NCBI GenBank assembly: GCA_035610365.1
Contig: CM069432.1
Coordinates: forward strand, 226,570,532 to 226,634,531
Direction: 5' to 3'
DNA: 64,000 nt
From: Aquatica leii
Lineage: Eukaryota; Arthropoda; Insecta; Coleoptera; Lampyridae
This document shows, piece by piece, positions 1 through 12,068 of this stretch. The first letter of the stretch is position 1. Each line of letters starts with the position of its first letter. The notes below the pieces were generated by a model. The model saw nothing but the letters and a program-made list of their open reading frames with translations. It was not told the DNA's origin and searched no databases. Both the position numbers and the translations under genes were made by a program.

Positions 1-1496
1 TGTATGGAGTAAAAGATGTTAGCAATTTGAGTTTATACTCTACCACAAATTTTGTTATTTATTCATCTTTAATACATTATTAATAAGTTTAAAAAACTTT
101 GTTGTTATCATGCGATTTTTAAATTATTTTTAATTAGCAGCCAGTCATCTTAATAGTCTTGTTTGTACACACGTATTAGTTTTAGTCCAAACGATTTTTT
201 TGTTTTTAAAAATGATAAAGATAATGAACATCTTTAAAGTACTGATTTGTCGAGATAAGTTAAAATAACATAAAAAGTTTTTTTGTAATTTTTTGTTGTC
301 ACTACTTGCATCAGTTGAATCGCAAAACATTTTGATATTGAAATTTATAGGAGCTTCAATGTTCTCAAAGCAGATAAAGTGGAATATAAAAGTGTCCGAA
401 TCTAGTCAGAAGGCTAATCAACTCTAGTCAGAAGTCGGAAGTGCCAACACTGTGTCAGTCTAAATAAATAAAGTTTAAATTGCGCGTGGCCAATAAAAAT
501 AAATACGTCGTATGAGTGAACGTATTGACAACATAAACAAATACAAAGTTAAAATAAATCAAAATGCAACAGTGTTATCGAGTTATAGAATACATACAAA
601 TTACTTGTAAGTTGTTCTTCTTTTACATTCTATTAGTGTTAATTTAAATAAATTAAATTTCATAAAAAATTAGTTTATAATAATCATATCAATGATTGTG
701 TAAACAACTATTGTAAGTCTAGCTTAATTGTATGTGATTTTTTTCGTTTAATTATTTAAAACGCAACTAAATAAAATGCATTTAACAGTCATTGATTGTT
801 ATTATTTTTATGTGATGTTTTTGAGATTATATCTAATTAGGTAATCACAAGAGACATTTAGTTTAGTTCATTACTGTAGTCTTTATACTTCGAATACAAA
901 TGACCGAGTCAGTTTAGACCGTTTCATATCATCACTTAAAAGTACTTTCTGACACACTGCACACGAAAATCTAGTCAATAATTAATTGACAAGAGTTATA
1001 ACAAAACCAACTCTTACATAACGTCTATCATAATGTTTAACAAAATCTCTTTTTTTTGTTTTGATCTCTATCGTACATTAAAAAATACCAACATTTTCTG
1101 TTTCTTTTTTTTTCTAATTAGTAGTATACTTTATTTAGAATATCATCCTTAAAAGCTTTGTTGTTTAATTTTTTATTATTGTTTTTTATAGTTTTTGAAG
1201 TTTATCAACAAAAGCTGGCTTAAAATAAACTACAGATAAATAAGCTATGTACAAATATATAGTTGAATACTTTTTAAACTTTTTTTACAATTAAATATAG
1301 ATTTTATACACTATTGTTAATAAAATCCGAAAATACATTTAAACATTAAAAGCAGTCTACCAACTAATTTCTATATATAGTTCTATTTCTATAGAATTTG
1401 TTGTTTAACAAAATTGTCTACCTTTATTTGTTTATAATTACTATTAAACTATATATAAATCAAATATATTTTATAATAGTTATATCTATTATTTAT
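1..1496. other. A+T-rich non-coding stretch
   Basis: I see no open reading frame with protein-like composition, no transposon motif and no RNA gene. Homopolymer runs and short direct repeats (for example TCTAGTCAGAAG twice near 390-440) are the only structure. It lies downstream of the first peptide gene, so part could be its 3' UTR or a downstream exon. Confidence 0.5.
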
Positions 1497-1814
1497 TTAG
1501 TCATACACAGGTCTACATTTACCTCGCATTCTATCATAATCTGATTTACAGTTTGTTTGTAAAACAACACCAATTCTGTAATATGGTACATCGACTGAAC
1601 TTTCTTCTTTTTGTTGTTGTGTATTATTTAAATTTAAATGTTCTTTATAATTTTTTTCAGAACTTATTAAATTGTTTTCTTCAACCATTTTCATTGAGAG
1701 GCTTTGTTTCCATTGATACCAAAGGTCATTTTTTAACTCTACTGCATTCTGAGGTAGCGAAAAGCTAAAATACAGTTGAAATACTATGAAAACTGTAGTA
1801 CTTAATAAAGCCAT
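1497..1814 (-). CDS. Secreted CX10C peptide 1 (growth-blocking-peptide-like), 105 aa
   Basis: Small secreted peptide precursor. The reading frame is open further upstream, but I chose the internal ATG at 1814 because it is followed directly by a clean signal peptide (MALLSTTVFIVFQLYFSFS, cleavage before LPQ). The upstream Met would bury that segment. A long polar spacer with Gln/Asn runs and an NNT sequon follows. The C-terminus has the family loop, two Cys ten residues apart (CKSDYDRMRGKC) followed by RPVY. The usual Gly of C-x2-G-Y is Asp here. An Arg eight residues before the first Cys would release a 25-residue peptide, the length known for growth-blocking peptides. No splice donor is visible after the stop, unlike three sister genes. 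Role inferred: extracellular signal or defence peptide. It could also be a diverged, non-functional member. Confidence 0.62.
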   Translation of the reverse strand: MALLSTTVFIVFQLYFSFSLPQNAVELKNDLWYQWKQSLSMKMVEENNLISSEKNYKEHLNLNNTQQQKEESSVDVPYYRIGVVLQTNCKSDYDRMRGKCRPVYD

Positions 1815-2990
1815 GCCAATTGTGATTGTGAAAGATCCGATGATTGCGCAAATAAGTAAATTTTGAAAAAGAAGCACTACTAATGCACAAGTTAAATCTA
1901 AAATAACTATAAAATATATTTTACTCTTAATATAAACAAATTATTCATTTAACACGTGTACGGATTGTCCAATTTACAAACACACAAAGATATAACAACA
2001 AATATTAGTTATTACATATTTAACATTAATTATCGTGTTAATTGCTTATCTAGAATCGTTTCTAATAAGAAATGACGTTATTGGAAAACGTATTTTTTAT
2101 TTTGTTGGTATCTTGTAATTTCTACAAAAAACAGTATGTTGCAAGTAATGATGTTGCGTCTTATCTCAATTATAATTAATTTAAAATGATATAAATGTTT
2201 AAAACAAATGACGTTAAGAACTTTAAAATATGTTTAATTTTCAATTTTTTATATTGCGTTTAACCATGTTAAGTAAATTTCATTGTTAAAATATAAAAAT
2301 CTAATAAAAATCGCATTTTATTAAACTATACAGTAGGTATGTATTTTTTTAACAGATATTAAAACGTAAATTTTATATTTGTTAGTCGTAACTATTACGT
2401 AAGTTGTTAATGTTAATATGCAAAACTAAAAAGTACAAATAAGTTTTTTTAAGCATAGTTTGATTTTTGTAATTTTGATAAGTTAATGTTGAGTATGGAA
2501 TAAAAATAAATAACCTTAAAATAATTTTTGCAAACGCTGTCCAGATTACTGAAAAAAAATATTGAAAAATACCAATTGTTTTAGCTGCGTTAATTAAAAA
2601 TTTGCATTTTGCGTAATTATAAAAAAAATTAATAAATATATTTATCTCACATTCACTTTAATAAGCAATGTTTAAAAAGAATTAATAATTTAACACAAGT
2701 TAAGTCAAATTAGAATTGCAGACATAACGTTTATAATACATTATTAGCAGTTTTTCTTAAAAACAAAATCTCAATTATAACAAGACAAAAAATTGACAGA
2801 ACATGATAACGATGGCAGTGAGAAATTTTATGCCGCGTTTTACTCAATTACATCTTTTACTTTTGCCGCTGTGTGATTAATTATTTAACTTATACGTAGC
2901 TCCGTTTCTACGAAATGGCGTTTGCCACACATTTTATATATAAATCAAAAACTCGCATAAAATATAACTATGGAAATTTGTTTATATAGT
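1815..2990. other. Upstream region of peptide 1; A+T-rich
   Basis: No coding signal. Two GATA-type sites, TTATCG (2030-2035) and TTATCT (2046-2051), lie about 215-240 bp upstream of the chosen ATG. Similar sites stand upstream of three other peptide genes. Nothing else is recognised. Confidence 0.4.
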
Positions 2991-2999
2991 TGTATAAAC

Positions 3000-4440
3000 C
3001 AACTCCGCCTGCACCCCACTGGGTGGATCGAGTAGCTTAGGGAACTGTTACCGGCCTCAATCCCTGATGAAAGATCCCATCGGTAAACCAGGTTAGCAAC
3101 CTACTTGCAGATGGAGCCATAATATATGCTGGCAGATCCAAACAAGCTCTAGAACACGTACAGCCAAAAACGATGACAACCCACCAAAAAAAAAGAATTT
3201 AAAATGGAAAAAGAAGAACCTTGTAGGAATCGGATCATAAAACGTTATGACTTGGATGGTAAAGAACTACGAAGTAATAAACAAAACACTGAAAGCAAAC
3301 AAAATTAATAAATGTGTACTTAGTAAAACAGAAAAGAAAGTGTACTCTTTGGAAATATAATAGTACAAAAGGCCAAAGCCAAGAGAATGGAAAGATAGTA
3401 TAACGATTTCCATATTCAGAAGGGGCAGAAAACAACACCGAAAAACTGCCGCGTAATAACACTTCTAAGTAGCATCTTAAAAACATTCGCTAAACTCATC
3501 GTAGAAGTAATGATAGTGAGATAAGAGACAAACAGCAGCGTTTTAGAAAAAATAAATCCACAATTGATACAATATTTGTATAAAAACAAATCACAAAAAA
3601 ATCGTAGAAATTTAACAAACCAGTTTATATATGTTTTCTATTTATAAGAAAAAGAGACTCACTGTGCGTTTTCTCTGATATGATTATGGATATGATTATA
3701 AAACAATTACCAGAAGAAGCAGGAAGTAACATGGAAAATACTTACTTTTATATTATATCCCATGCAGACGACGAGACAATCGTCGCCGACTAAGAGGATA
3801 ATTTACAAAGGCTTTCGCACACACTCAAACGACTGAACATGATAATCAACACAGCCAAAGAACCAATAAGGTGTAAGTTCAAAATTGATGGGAAAAGTAT
3901 AGAGCAGATTATGAAGTTTAATTACTTAGGGTCAGAAATGACAATTAAAGGCAACACACAAAAAAAGTAAAACAGTTAACGATAAAAAAATATTGGATGT
4001 ATGAAAAATTGAATATGGGAAACAAACATCTTAGAAACGAAAGTAAAGAAAAAATATATAAGACAGCCATAAGACTAATCTTGACATACGTTGCTAAAAC
4101 CTCAAAGACAATGCAAATGATCAGTAGAGCTAAAAGTAATAAGGAAAATTCATGGTAAAATACTACACGATAGAATAAGAAGTGAAAAGAAAAAGAGAAT
4201 TGAGTAATATTCAGGATTTAGATAAACTAGTACGACAAAGAAGAAAAATGGAACAAACATGCAGAGAGGATGGAAAATAACAGAGTAGCTAAAAGTGTAA
4301 AAATAAACAAACCAGTGGGGAAAAGAACACAGGGAAGACCACCAAAACGATTAAAGAGGCTTACCATAGAGGAAACACAGACAACTGCCTGCCTAACAAT
4401 AAATGACAAAAAAGTTATAAAAACCGCATTAAAGTATCAC
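3000..4440 (+). mobile_element. Degenerate RTE-like LINE (endonuclease/reverse transcriptase relic)
   Basis: Plus-strand reading in broken frames shows a reverse-transcriptase palm motif HADDETIVA at about 3761-3787 (YADD in active enzymes). It is followed by a stop and then a recognisable thumb-side segment ending in FNYLGSEM near 3930. At 4250-4365 the frame gives the tail typical of insect endonuclease/reverse-transcriptase proteins: W-x-K-H-A-E-R-M, then KPVGKRTQGRPPKR. RT finger/palm fragments are faintly visible at 3540-3720. Several stops and frameshifts exclude function. The C/G-richer block at 3000-3170 may be a 5' part of the element or a separate repeat. Confidence 0.65.
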
Positions 4441-4449
4441 ATTGTTGAA

Positions 4450-5480
4450 AAATCTACAATTTTATTTACTAAAATAATGCATTTGTTTTGTATTCGGCAT
4501 GTTCTTTAGCGTGTATACATAAAAGGTTATCCAAAAAAAATATTTTAGGTACCGATGACTTAGACACAATAAGCCGTAAGCCACCAAATACGCGTTATTG
4601 CTTTTTTTGCGCCATTTCATTCTAACTGTCAAAACTATGTTCTTGTAATACATTGTATCCCTCATTACCATACAAAGCTCTCCTTTATTTTATTATTTCA
4701 AAAGGTCGTATCTTAAGTAAAAGTAAAAGTTAAATGCCATAGGTAGCGAGCCACACAAAATCATTTCAGTGTAATAAGTCGTAACCCTAACGACCTGTTT
4801 AGGTGTTGTTAGCACTCTACTAGAAAACGCTGCAAAAGTGTAGTTATTTAGATATAATAATAATAATAATGTCTTTTATTGATTGAAAGTAATATCATAG
4901 AAGAAAAAAAACAGTTGCTACATATCTAATAACACATTATGTACTTAAAAAAAAACTTAAACATAAATTATATATATCTTACTTTCAATGCAATAGGGCG
5001 AAGTTCAGATATTGCTAAAGCTAACAAAATCTGGTCTTCCACTTAACCCTTAAATTAGCAATATTAATAGTGTGAGTAGACAATAAGTTATGTCATAAAA
5101 CTTATTATATTTGTCCTACTTTTTAGTGTTATACGGAAGGTAAGCGTAATACCGTGGTATGCATCACCCACGTCTACAATGTTTTTTGGACTCTAACATA
5201 ATTTTTTTTTATTCTTTCGTTAACTACCTTGAATGATTTGATTGTACTACGTATACTATTAATGTATTTGCTCACTCAAAGAAGGTTTGCCTCCTGGTAA
5301 TAGTTATTTCGGATATTGATCAAATTAATGATCTCTTCTATAGGAGGATACAAGGAAACATTCAAGTTTAAGTAAAAAATAACAAACGTCTATAAACATG
5401 TTTCAGAAAAATAAAAAACTAACAGAGTAAAAAACTAACTAGTCAAAATTTACAATTTTTTTAATTTCTTAAAACGCTTA
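4450..5480. other. Non-coding; short TAA microsatellite
   Basis: Nothing gene-like. A short (TAA)n run lies at about 4855-4870. Opposite-strand ORFs near 4460-4670 have no domain or signal features. Confidence 0.4.
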
Positions 5481-5529
5481 ATTAGGGTGGATTTGCCAGT
5501 TCTACGCCACTGCCTAATCATTCCAACAA

Positions 5530-6106
5530 TAAAGCATCCAATCTCAGTTATGGTGTAGGGTTGTATCTCCTCGCGAAGAGTCGGTCGGCTGCATATCATC
5601 ACTGGAACGTTGAATATCACAACATGCATCGAAGTACTACAGAATAAAATGCTGCAAAGTGAAAAAGATTTGTTTGGTAAAGAAAGCTTTCAAGTTCAAG
5701 ATGACAATGCACCTTGTCGCAGAGCAAAGCTTGTTAAATCATGGATAAAGATAAATAGAACTATCAGATTGTGCTTAATTTCATGACTTTAATCCCATCG
5801 AAAACTTGTTGAACAGAATATCAAAAATCATATTGAAAAAAAAACCAACGATGAAGATCATTTTCATCAAATCTCTAATTGGCGCCTGGCCTATCACTAA
5901 GAACGAACTTGAAAAACGGGAAAATTCCATGCCTAAAAGATGTCAACTAGTCATTAAAAACAGGGATTAGCCAATAAAATTCGTTTTAAACAAAATCATA
6001 TTTTGCATAATGCAGTATACATTTTTTGTCAAATTTTGATGTTTGAAATAAAGCCTTTTTTTTTCATGAATTTTATGAGGTGATGTTGGACTTTTTCACA
6101 CCACTG
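5530..6106 (+). mobile_element. Tc1-like transposon relic, 3' half with terminal repeat
   Basis: Plus-strand frame from about 5545 reads as the catalytic half of a Tc1 transposase: SVMV-stop-GCISS (the Trp is now TAG), then DDNAPCRRA at about 5698-5724 (second catalytic Asp), then DFNPIENLL at 5784-5810 (third acidic residue, Glu). The stretch after this carries many stops. The 3' end is a Tc1-type terminal sequence read inward as CAGTGGTGTGAAAAAGT, ending at 6106 beside a TA dinucleotide, the expected target site. The left end is not recognisable. Dead copy. Confidence 0.75.
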
Positions 6107-7069
6107 TATTTTTATCACATATATAAAAAATGTCATGAATTATACTTTTGTGACTAAGTTTATTGATTTATTTGTTAGAAAAAGAGCGAATTTATAACAT
6201 AACTTGATGTTGAATTTGTGGATTACGACATATTGCACTGACGATGACGTATTCCTCATTTAGAAATAAACTGTAGTTGCGACAATTAGAGTTATTTTGT
6301 AAAAAAATTGTGTTTGTGTACTAGTTTATAAGTTTAAAGAGATACATACTTTTTTATTATAATTTTTTAACATAAAATTTTTTGTTTTCTTTAGAATATC
6401 CAGTCAAAGTATAAGTATATTAAAAACTGCTCTGGCGATGGATGCTTACAGCTCATCTAATTTTGTGGCCGATGAGAGCTTCAATCGTACACTTCATACA
6501 AATTTACGATTTCCAATGAAGAAATTTTACATAATGAAAGCCTTACACTAGGGAAACCACAGAAATGAAATACTGAGAATGATCGGAGAGCAATATCTAG
6601 AAGCAATACAAGACATATTAAGCACAACATTGAAAGACCTGCCCGCAAACTAGATGATTAGTAAAGCAGTAAATATATATGTAATAGATTGTTGGAAAAT
6701 AAAAGACAAGAAATTTTTAACACATTTTGGCGTTTGACATATCAAGAAAAAACGATCTGTGCCTAAATTGCGTCTGGGCAAACAGTAACTATTTTTTATA
6801 GTTTGCAGTTTAATGCTAACAAATTACTAGTTTGCAAACGCATGTTAATGTCTACACTTGGAACTGTAAAAATTGATTGAGAACCGCGAAAAAAAACAAA
6901 GATGATGGAAAAAAACTTAACGGTGGGCTTACAAGCGGGTCAATTATTCCTTAAATTATTAGTAAATTACACTTTAGGAACAAACTTCAGTTCTGTAAGT
7001 TGACAATATATAATATTAAGAGACATTTAGTTTCATTAGTGTTCACAAGTTGTGTAATGCACTATCTAA
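6107..7069. other. Non-coding or unrecognised
   Basis: A short frame beginning with ATG at about 6438 reads MDAYSSSNFVADESFNRT before a stop near 6550. It may be an exon remnant, but I recognise no family. The rest is A+T-rich without signals. Confidence 0.3.
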
Positions 7070-7369
7070 ATGATTATTGTCTATAAGACGTCAACAAACA
7101 GTTACTCCGATATTTGCGGCTATCAAAATAAGAATGTAACTTTGGCAGATGCGCTGTTATCATTTTCAGTGCGAACCTGTATAACGGTATTTCAGCAGTA
7201 CTTTGAAAAGAGTCACGCTGAAATGGAGTCCGACTCCACTTATCAAATGGAAGTTAAAAAACAGAAAAAATCACATACTTTGTCAATACTCCTTAGCAAT
7301 AAAAGAAACAAGATTATGATTATATCGGTATTTACACAAACTAATTCATACGATTTGGACAAAACGTAA
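7070..7369 (+). pseudogene. Possible TE-derived protein relic (QN-x-NVTLADALL / ME-x-DS motif)
   Basis: A 99-codon frame contains GYQNKNVTLADALLSF, then ITVFQQYFEKSHAEMESDST. This resembles, from memory, a dispersed repetitive protein of insects and cnidarians with the pattern QNRN...L..AL ... Q-x-Y-x-x-x-(S/G)-H-x-x-M-E-x-D-S. I think that family is transposase-like. Only this fragment is seen and the remaining C-terminus is lysine-rich and unrelated, so it is most likely a broken exon. Function is not assigned. Confidence 0.3.
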
Positions 7370-7520
7370 ATGACGGCAAAGTAACTAATGCAAAAATTTC
7401 AAATGAATGATCATTCGTACGTTTTTTAAAGTCACGATGTACGTAAAACATCATGTTTGTAATTAAATGTGTCTATTTTTTATTTTAATTATATTCAAAA
7501 ATTACTTGACTCAGTGTGAG

Positions 7521-7562
7521 CGAGCCTGATGAAGTGTTCATCCTGAACACGAAACGTCGCAA
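7521..7562 (+). ncRNA. Hammerhead-ribozyme-like motif
   Basis: CTGATGA (7526-7532) is followed by a perfect 6-bp stem II (GTGTTC 7534-7539 with GAACAC 7545-7550) and GAAAC (7551-7555), then GTC. This is the core order CUGANGA - stem II - GAAA of a hammerhead. Stem III is minimal or missing and stem I is weak, so catalysis is uncertain. Penelope-like retroelements are known to carry such minimal motifs, and several PLE relics occur in this window. No GIY-YIG frame is seen right beside this copy. Confidence 0.55.
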
Positions 7563-7569
7563 ATTACTG

Positions 7570-9180
7570 AAGTAGTTGTTTTCATCCAACCTCCTAAAAG
7601 AAGGGGTCATCAATTTGACCAAATTTTAAAATTAATTGTTTACCAGGAGGCGAACCGTTCTATTAAACTGCAATGCGGAATACGTTGAATTGCTATGCCG
7701 CTCAAACACAAATAATATGAGTAACTACTTACTAGACTTACTAGAACGTATTGGCGCCAGAAGTGAACGATTTTTACTTAAGTTTACAGTATGATAATCA
7801 AGGAAATAAGTTTAAGCAAAAAACAAATAAATAATCAGAAAAGATGTATGAAAATATGATGAACAATGGAGAAATTAGTATAAAAAAAGGTTCCACAACT
7901 AAAATTTACAACATAACAATTGAAAGCGTCAGTCAACAAGAAAAAATTTGAAGACAAAAAATGGGCTTAAGAAGTTGCTTTGTAAAAGACAACAAAAAAG
8001 AATAAATAAAAAGATTAAACCTAGGTTTATACCTGTTTTGAGATGTTCTCTTGTTTTAATAATACAAATGATGCCAAGCAACCACAGAAATATATTTTTA
8101 GTTGAGTTTGTCTTCAATCTAAACTACAGTTACCAAAGTAATGTTGTTTAAAATAACAATTTTTTATATTTTGATTTAAAAAAAAGGTTTTATTCCACAT
8201 TACTATTTTGTTAATAGTTAATTTTTTCACACATCTGGTCGTCTATTTCTGCTAACCGTATAGTTATGTTAAAAATTTGGTATATTAAAAATTTTCCAGT
8301 ATAAGATTTATCCTCGACACGCCCACTTTTTCTTGTTCACTGTCAAATTTTAAAAACGCGATTTCATTTTTCTTCCGGTAACGTTTTCTGCAACACAGAC
8401 CTCCGTTTAGCGGTGCCTACGCCCAACAAAGCTTTCATCATTAAGTTATTTCACGCAATTCCACGTGTTTAAGAAATCGAATTTTGTGTCTATCTGAGCA
8501 AAAGCTTGTTTGTGGTATGTGGTTATAATTTTCTTTATATTGAAAGTTTAAATTGATTCTTAAGCGGGTTTCCATACCTCCACTTGTGTCCGTTATCTGT
8601 GGAAACACTTGTTACAATTGAAAAATTTCCATGATGTCACGTCGTTGAAGTTTAAGAGGTTGAATACAATTTTATTGGAGGAAATAATTGCCCAGGTTGC
8701 AAAGTTAATTAGAGAGAAGCTCGGCTCATTCGCTTATTTCAATAATTGTATGAATTAGAGACAGGATTTACTTGTGATAACACCGTATGTACGTTTTTTT
8801 GTGTTAGGTTTTAATGGAGTTTTAGGTAATACTAGTATGGAATTAGCTAATCCCCTACCGGATAAAATATAACTGTAAGTATTACATTTTTTACTTTAAT
8901 TCTTAATAGTTTGGTGAACAGTCGACCATACGTACATACTGGGTTGTAATCACAATTAATGTTAAAATCTTTTTTTGTGTCATATCATATCTGGTGTGCT
9001 CTGACTCTCTAGACCTTCGATTTTCGTACTATGTAATTTAATTTAAGAATCCTGTGATATAAACCTATGTACTAGTAATTCGTAAAATGTATCCATATAT
9101 TATTGGTATGGTATTAATTAAGTGTAATAAATGTGGTCTTCCAATAATCGCAAATTGTTCAAAAAATTGTATTTAATTAT
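7570..9180. other. Non-coding; nothing recognised
   Basis: Overlapping opposite-strand ORFs at 7929-8151 are low-complexity A/T translations. A somewhat more G+C-rich block near 8310-8420 has no motif that I recognise. Confidence 0.35.
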
Positions 9181-9187
9181 TCAATGT

Positions 9188-9230
9188 GACATATGTTTCG
9201 GCTACTTTAAAACTTTTAGCCATCTTCCGA
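9188..9230 (-). ncRNA. Hammerhead-ribozyme-like motif of a Penelope-like element
   Basis: On the minus strand: CGGAAGA (canonical CTGAAGA with one change), stem II GGCTA...TAGCC (5 bp), GAAAC, then ATATGTC. The tail GAA-AC-ATAT-GT-C gives a two-base-pair stem III with a four-base loop and a C at the cleavage position, the minimal architecture described for Penelope-like retroelements. It lies about 240 bp downstream, in the same orientation, of a GIY-YIG relic at 9469-9830, which fits a 3' pseudo-LTR. The T-to-G change in the core probably kills activity. Confidence 0.6.
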
Positions 9231-9468
9231 CTACAATAAAGAAATACTAAACGTATAAGATGTACATCAATTAATTAAGATAATTTACCACTAACAAATT
9301 GGTCATAAAATATAAAAAATATAACAAAGTTAACAATTAAATAAATAAATTACAAACAAATGTACATGTCGACAATTGTAACTATATAAAACTTGAAATC
9401 AACCGAAAGTCAAAAAATCAAACAGAATGCGCAAGTATACAATAGATATAAAGTGACGTAGTATGGCA

Positions 9469-9830
9469 TTAAAACTTAATGAATTTAAAATTACAATTAA
9501 AATTTGTTTGATCGTTGAGTAATGAATCTTTTTGATTAGAATAAATATAAATGATTTCCAATATATCTAATAACTTGTCGGAATTATAGTTAGGATGGAT
9601 AATATTAGCTGTGTCTAAATTATGTTTGTTGTTTAAGACGTGTTCCGCAAAGGTTGACTTGATGGAGGTCGGATTTGTTAAATATCTAGATGGGTGGGAT
9701 AAATATCTCAAATGTTCTTTTAGCCTAATTTCAAATGCTCTTTTAGTTTTACCAAAAAGTTGCGTTAACATTGTTGCATTAATAATAAGCTCTAACCTTG
9801 TGTTCGTATTTAGTGATTTTTGTATTTTCT
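9469..9830 (-). mobile_element. Penelope-like element relic (GIY-YIG endonuclease end)
   Basis: The minus-strand frame reads QLFGKTKRAFEIRLKEHLR, then AEHVLNNKHN. This is the Y-x-G-x-T-x-R-x-x-x-x-R-x-x-E-H pattern of the GIY-YIG endonuclease that ends PLE proteins, followed by the usual A-x-H-x-x-x-x-x-H segment and a C-terminal helix region. The GIY half is frameshifted upstream, so the copy is dead. The reverse transcriptase expected upstream (higher coordinates) is not clearly visible. Confidence 0.6.
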
Positions 9831-9839
9831 AGACTTGTC

Positions 9840-12060
9840 TAAATTGGTCGTTGGTCGACTTTTTTACATTTTCTGTGCCAGTATTTTTTTTAGTTGATAG
9901 TTATATCTCATATATGTTTTTGGATCAAGTGTATGCGTCTTTTTTTTCTATAAGAATTACAATATTATCTGTTAGACAAGATTTTCTTTTTTGTTGATCG
10001 ATTCTTTTTTTGTCCTAATGTCTTATTTGCAGTTTCATTTGCAGTTGCATTACTATAAAAAATTTATATCATTGTTTAAGTGTCGCTATTTTGAGATTTG
10101 TCAACTTTTGACCTGTTTCAATTTGTATAAAAATACTGTAGAGTCGTGTCTTAAACTATCCAAATTGTAGTTTGGATATTTATGTGTTTCATTTGGGTGT
10201 TTTCTTCTGTTTTTTTTAACTGTAGTTGATTATACGTTATTTCTATTTTAGATCTTAGCAAAAAGTGGTTTGAATCACAGGAAGCTCCTTGCTGTATTTT
10301 GGTGTCACATAGCTTGACAGCTGACTTGTTTCATTTTTATATAGTCAATAATTGATCACCGTTTTTTGTCGGTTAGTTTTATGTACATTTATGCATATTT
10401 CCGTGTTGAAAATAAATAATTAAAATTTTTAGGTTTTGTTGGTAACCCACTTCAACTAGTTGACGTCCTTACCTTATTTGCCTGTTCTTAATTTTTTAGT
10501 CACATTATTTTATCCTAGACCAGTTAACAGCATCGTCAAGTTTTCCCGTTGTTTAAGTCTGCCGATGCATGGTTTGTAGGGACGTATGCTTTCAGTATGA
10601 TAATGTTATGGCCAAAAATGTCTGAGTTTAATATAATCATACGTTCATTTACAGCTGTCAAATTTTTTTTCAATCCACAACGTTGTAGAAATCAATGCAA
10701 TTCTTTTGTTTAATTGTAGACTGTGATATTTAGGTTAAATTCTTCCATGGTTTTAAAAATCTGTTAATAACAGTCTCGAGCAATTATGCAGCCAATAAAA
10801 TTGCAATCACTTTAATGATTGTTTCTCTGTACGAGAAGATTTTCTGATAACCACTAATAGTATTTATTTTATAAAAACATATTTTATATAACCATAAATC
10901 ACATATAATTTAAAATTCTATAAGTTTTACATTATATAAACAATAACCACTGATAGGCGCCTATTCTACATCACGTAGAAAAATACGTACAAAATTAAGA
11001 TTATATAAAAAATACAATTCTGAAATTGCAATAAATAGAAAGATTGTTAGTTAAATGCTTATTACTCTAAACCCAATGATTTAATTAATACACTAAAGCG
11101 ATACGATTTAACGCTATTTTGACTAAAAATACTCAAAATTAAAAAGCTAAATGAAAATGATGGTAAACTTTATTATGGTTTGGTTTGAGTTTTATGTTCG
11201 GTTTTTATGGTATTTTCCGATTCCGATTAGAAAACTCTAAAATAATTTAAAGTTTAGAATAGGTCAATGAACTAGAAAAATATGTAATAAATTTTACTAC
11301 AAAATTTAATCTTGTTTTGCTTGAGTCATATCAAAAAAAATTTTTTTTGCTTGATTAGAAATTATAAAATTATTATCTATTTAAATATCTTAAATTATTT
11401 AATATCTAGCTCAAATTTTTAACTATTAAAAGTGTGATATATTTAATTATGTATTTAGAATTAAAAACCATTCTAATTTACAAATACTCAAACAAAACAA
11501 AAAATAAAAAGTATAATAAAATTAAGATAAGAAACAAGAAAAGTAAGACTAATAACACAAATGATATAGTTATAATATGCACCTGTTTTTAGAGTTAGAG
11601 AAGTTGTAGTCAACTAGAAGAAACTGGAACATGAGATTAGTCATGCACGAAATAAACGCAACTTTCAATAATAGCTTAAAGTCTGCAGATCAAATATGGT
11701 ACAAAAACCATATACATATGTACTAAAGGCACACTGCAATACCGGAGAAAAAATAACTTCATGTTTATTTGCTAATCTTGTGTTATTCATTTATTAATAA
11801 TTCTGATACAAGTTTTGACTTGTATTGCTGTAAAATGTCAACAGTTTGTCTTTGTACAATTTTTAACTGTTTAAGAATTACTACATATTGAAACGTTTTC
11901 AAAATAAAGAAATTCCTATTTGTTCAATTATTTTAGTTCATCTACTTTATTATTCCTGAGTACAAAATTATTTAAAAAATTAAAAAAACAACTTTGCTCT
12001 AACAAGATTTGAATATGATAAAACTTTGTGTGGGCGTGAAAAATTTATACTAAATTATAA
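9840..12060. other. Non-coding; possible decayed PLE body then A+T-rich DNA
   Basis: 9840-10850 is pyrimidine-biased and could be the eroded reverse-transcriptase part of the PLE, but I find no RT motif. 10850-12060 shows nothing. The part next to 12068 should hold the downstream intron and exon of peptide gene 2. Confidence 0.3.
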
Positions 12061-12068
12061 CTATGATA

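Noticed and set aside
7929..8151. Overlapping opposite-strand ORFs of about 60 codons
   Set aside because: Low-complexity A/T translations with no motif on either strand.
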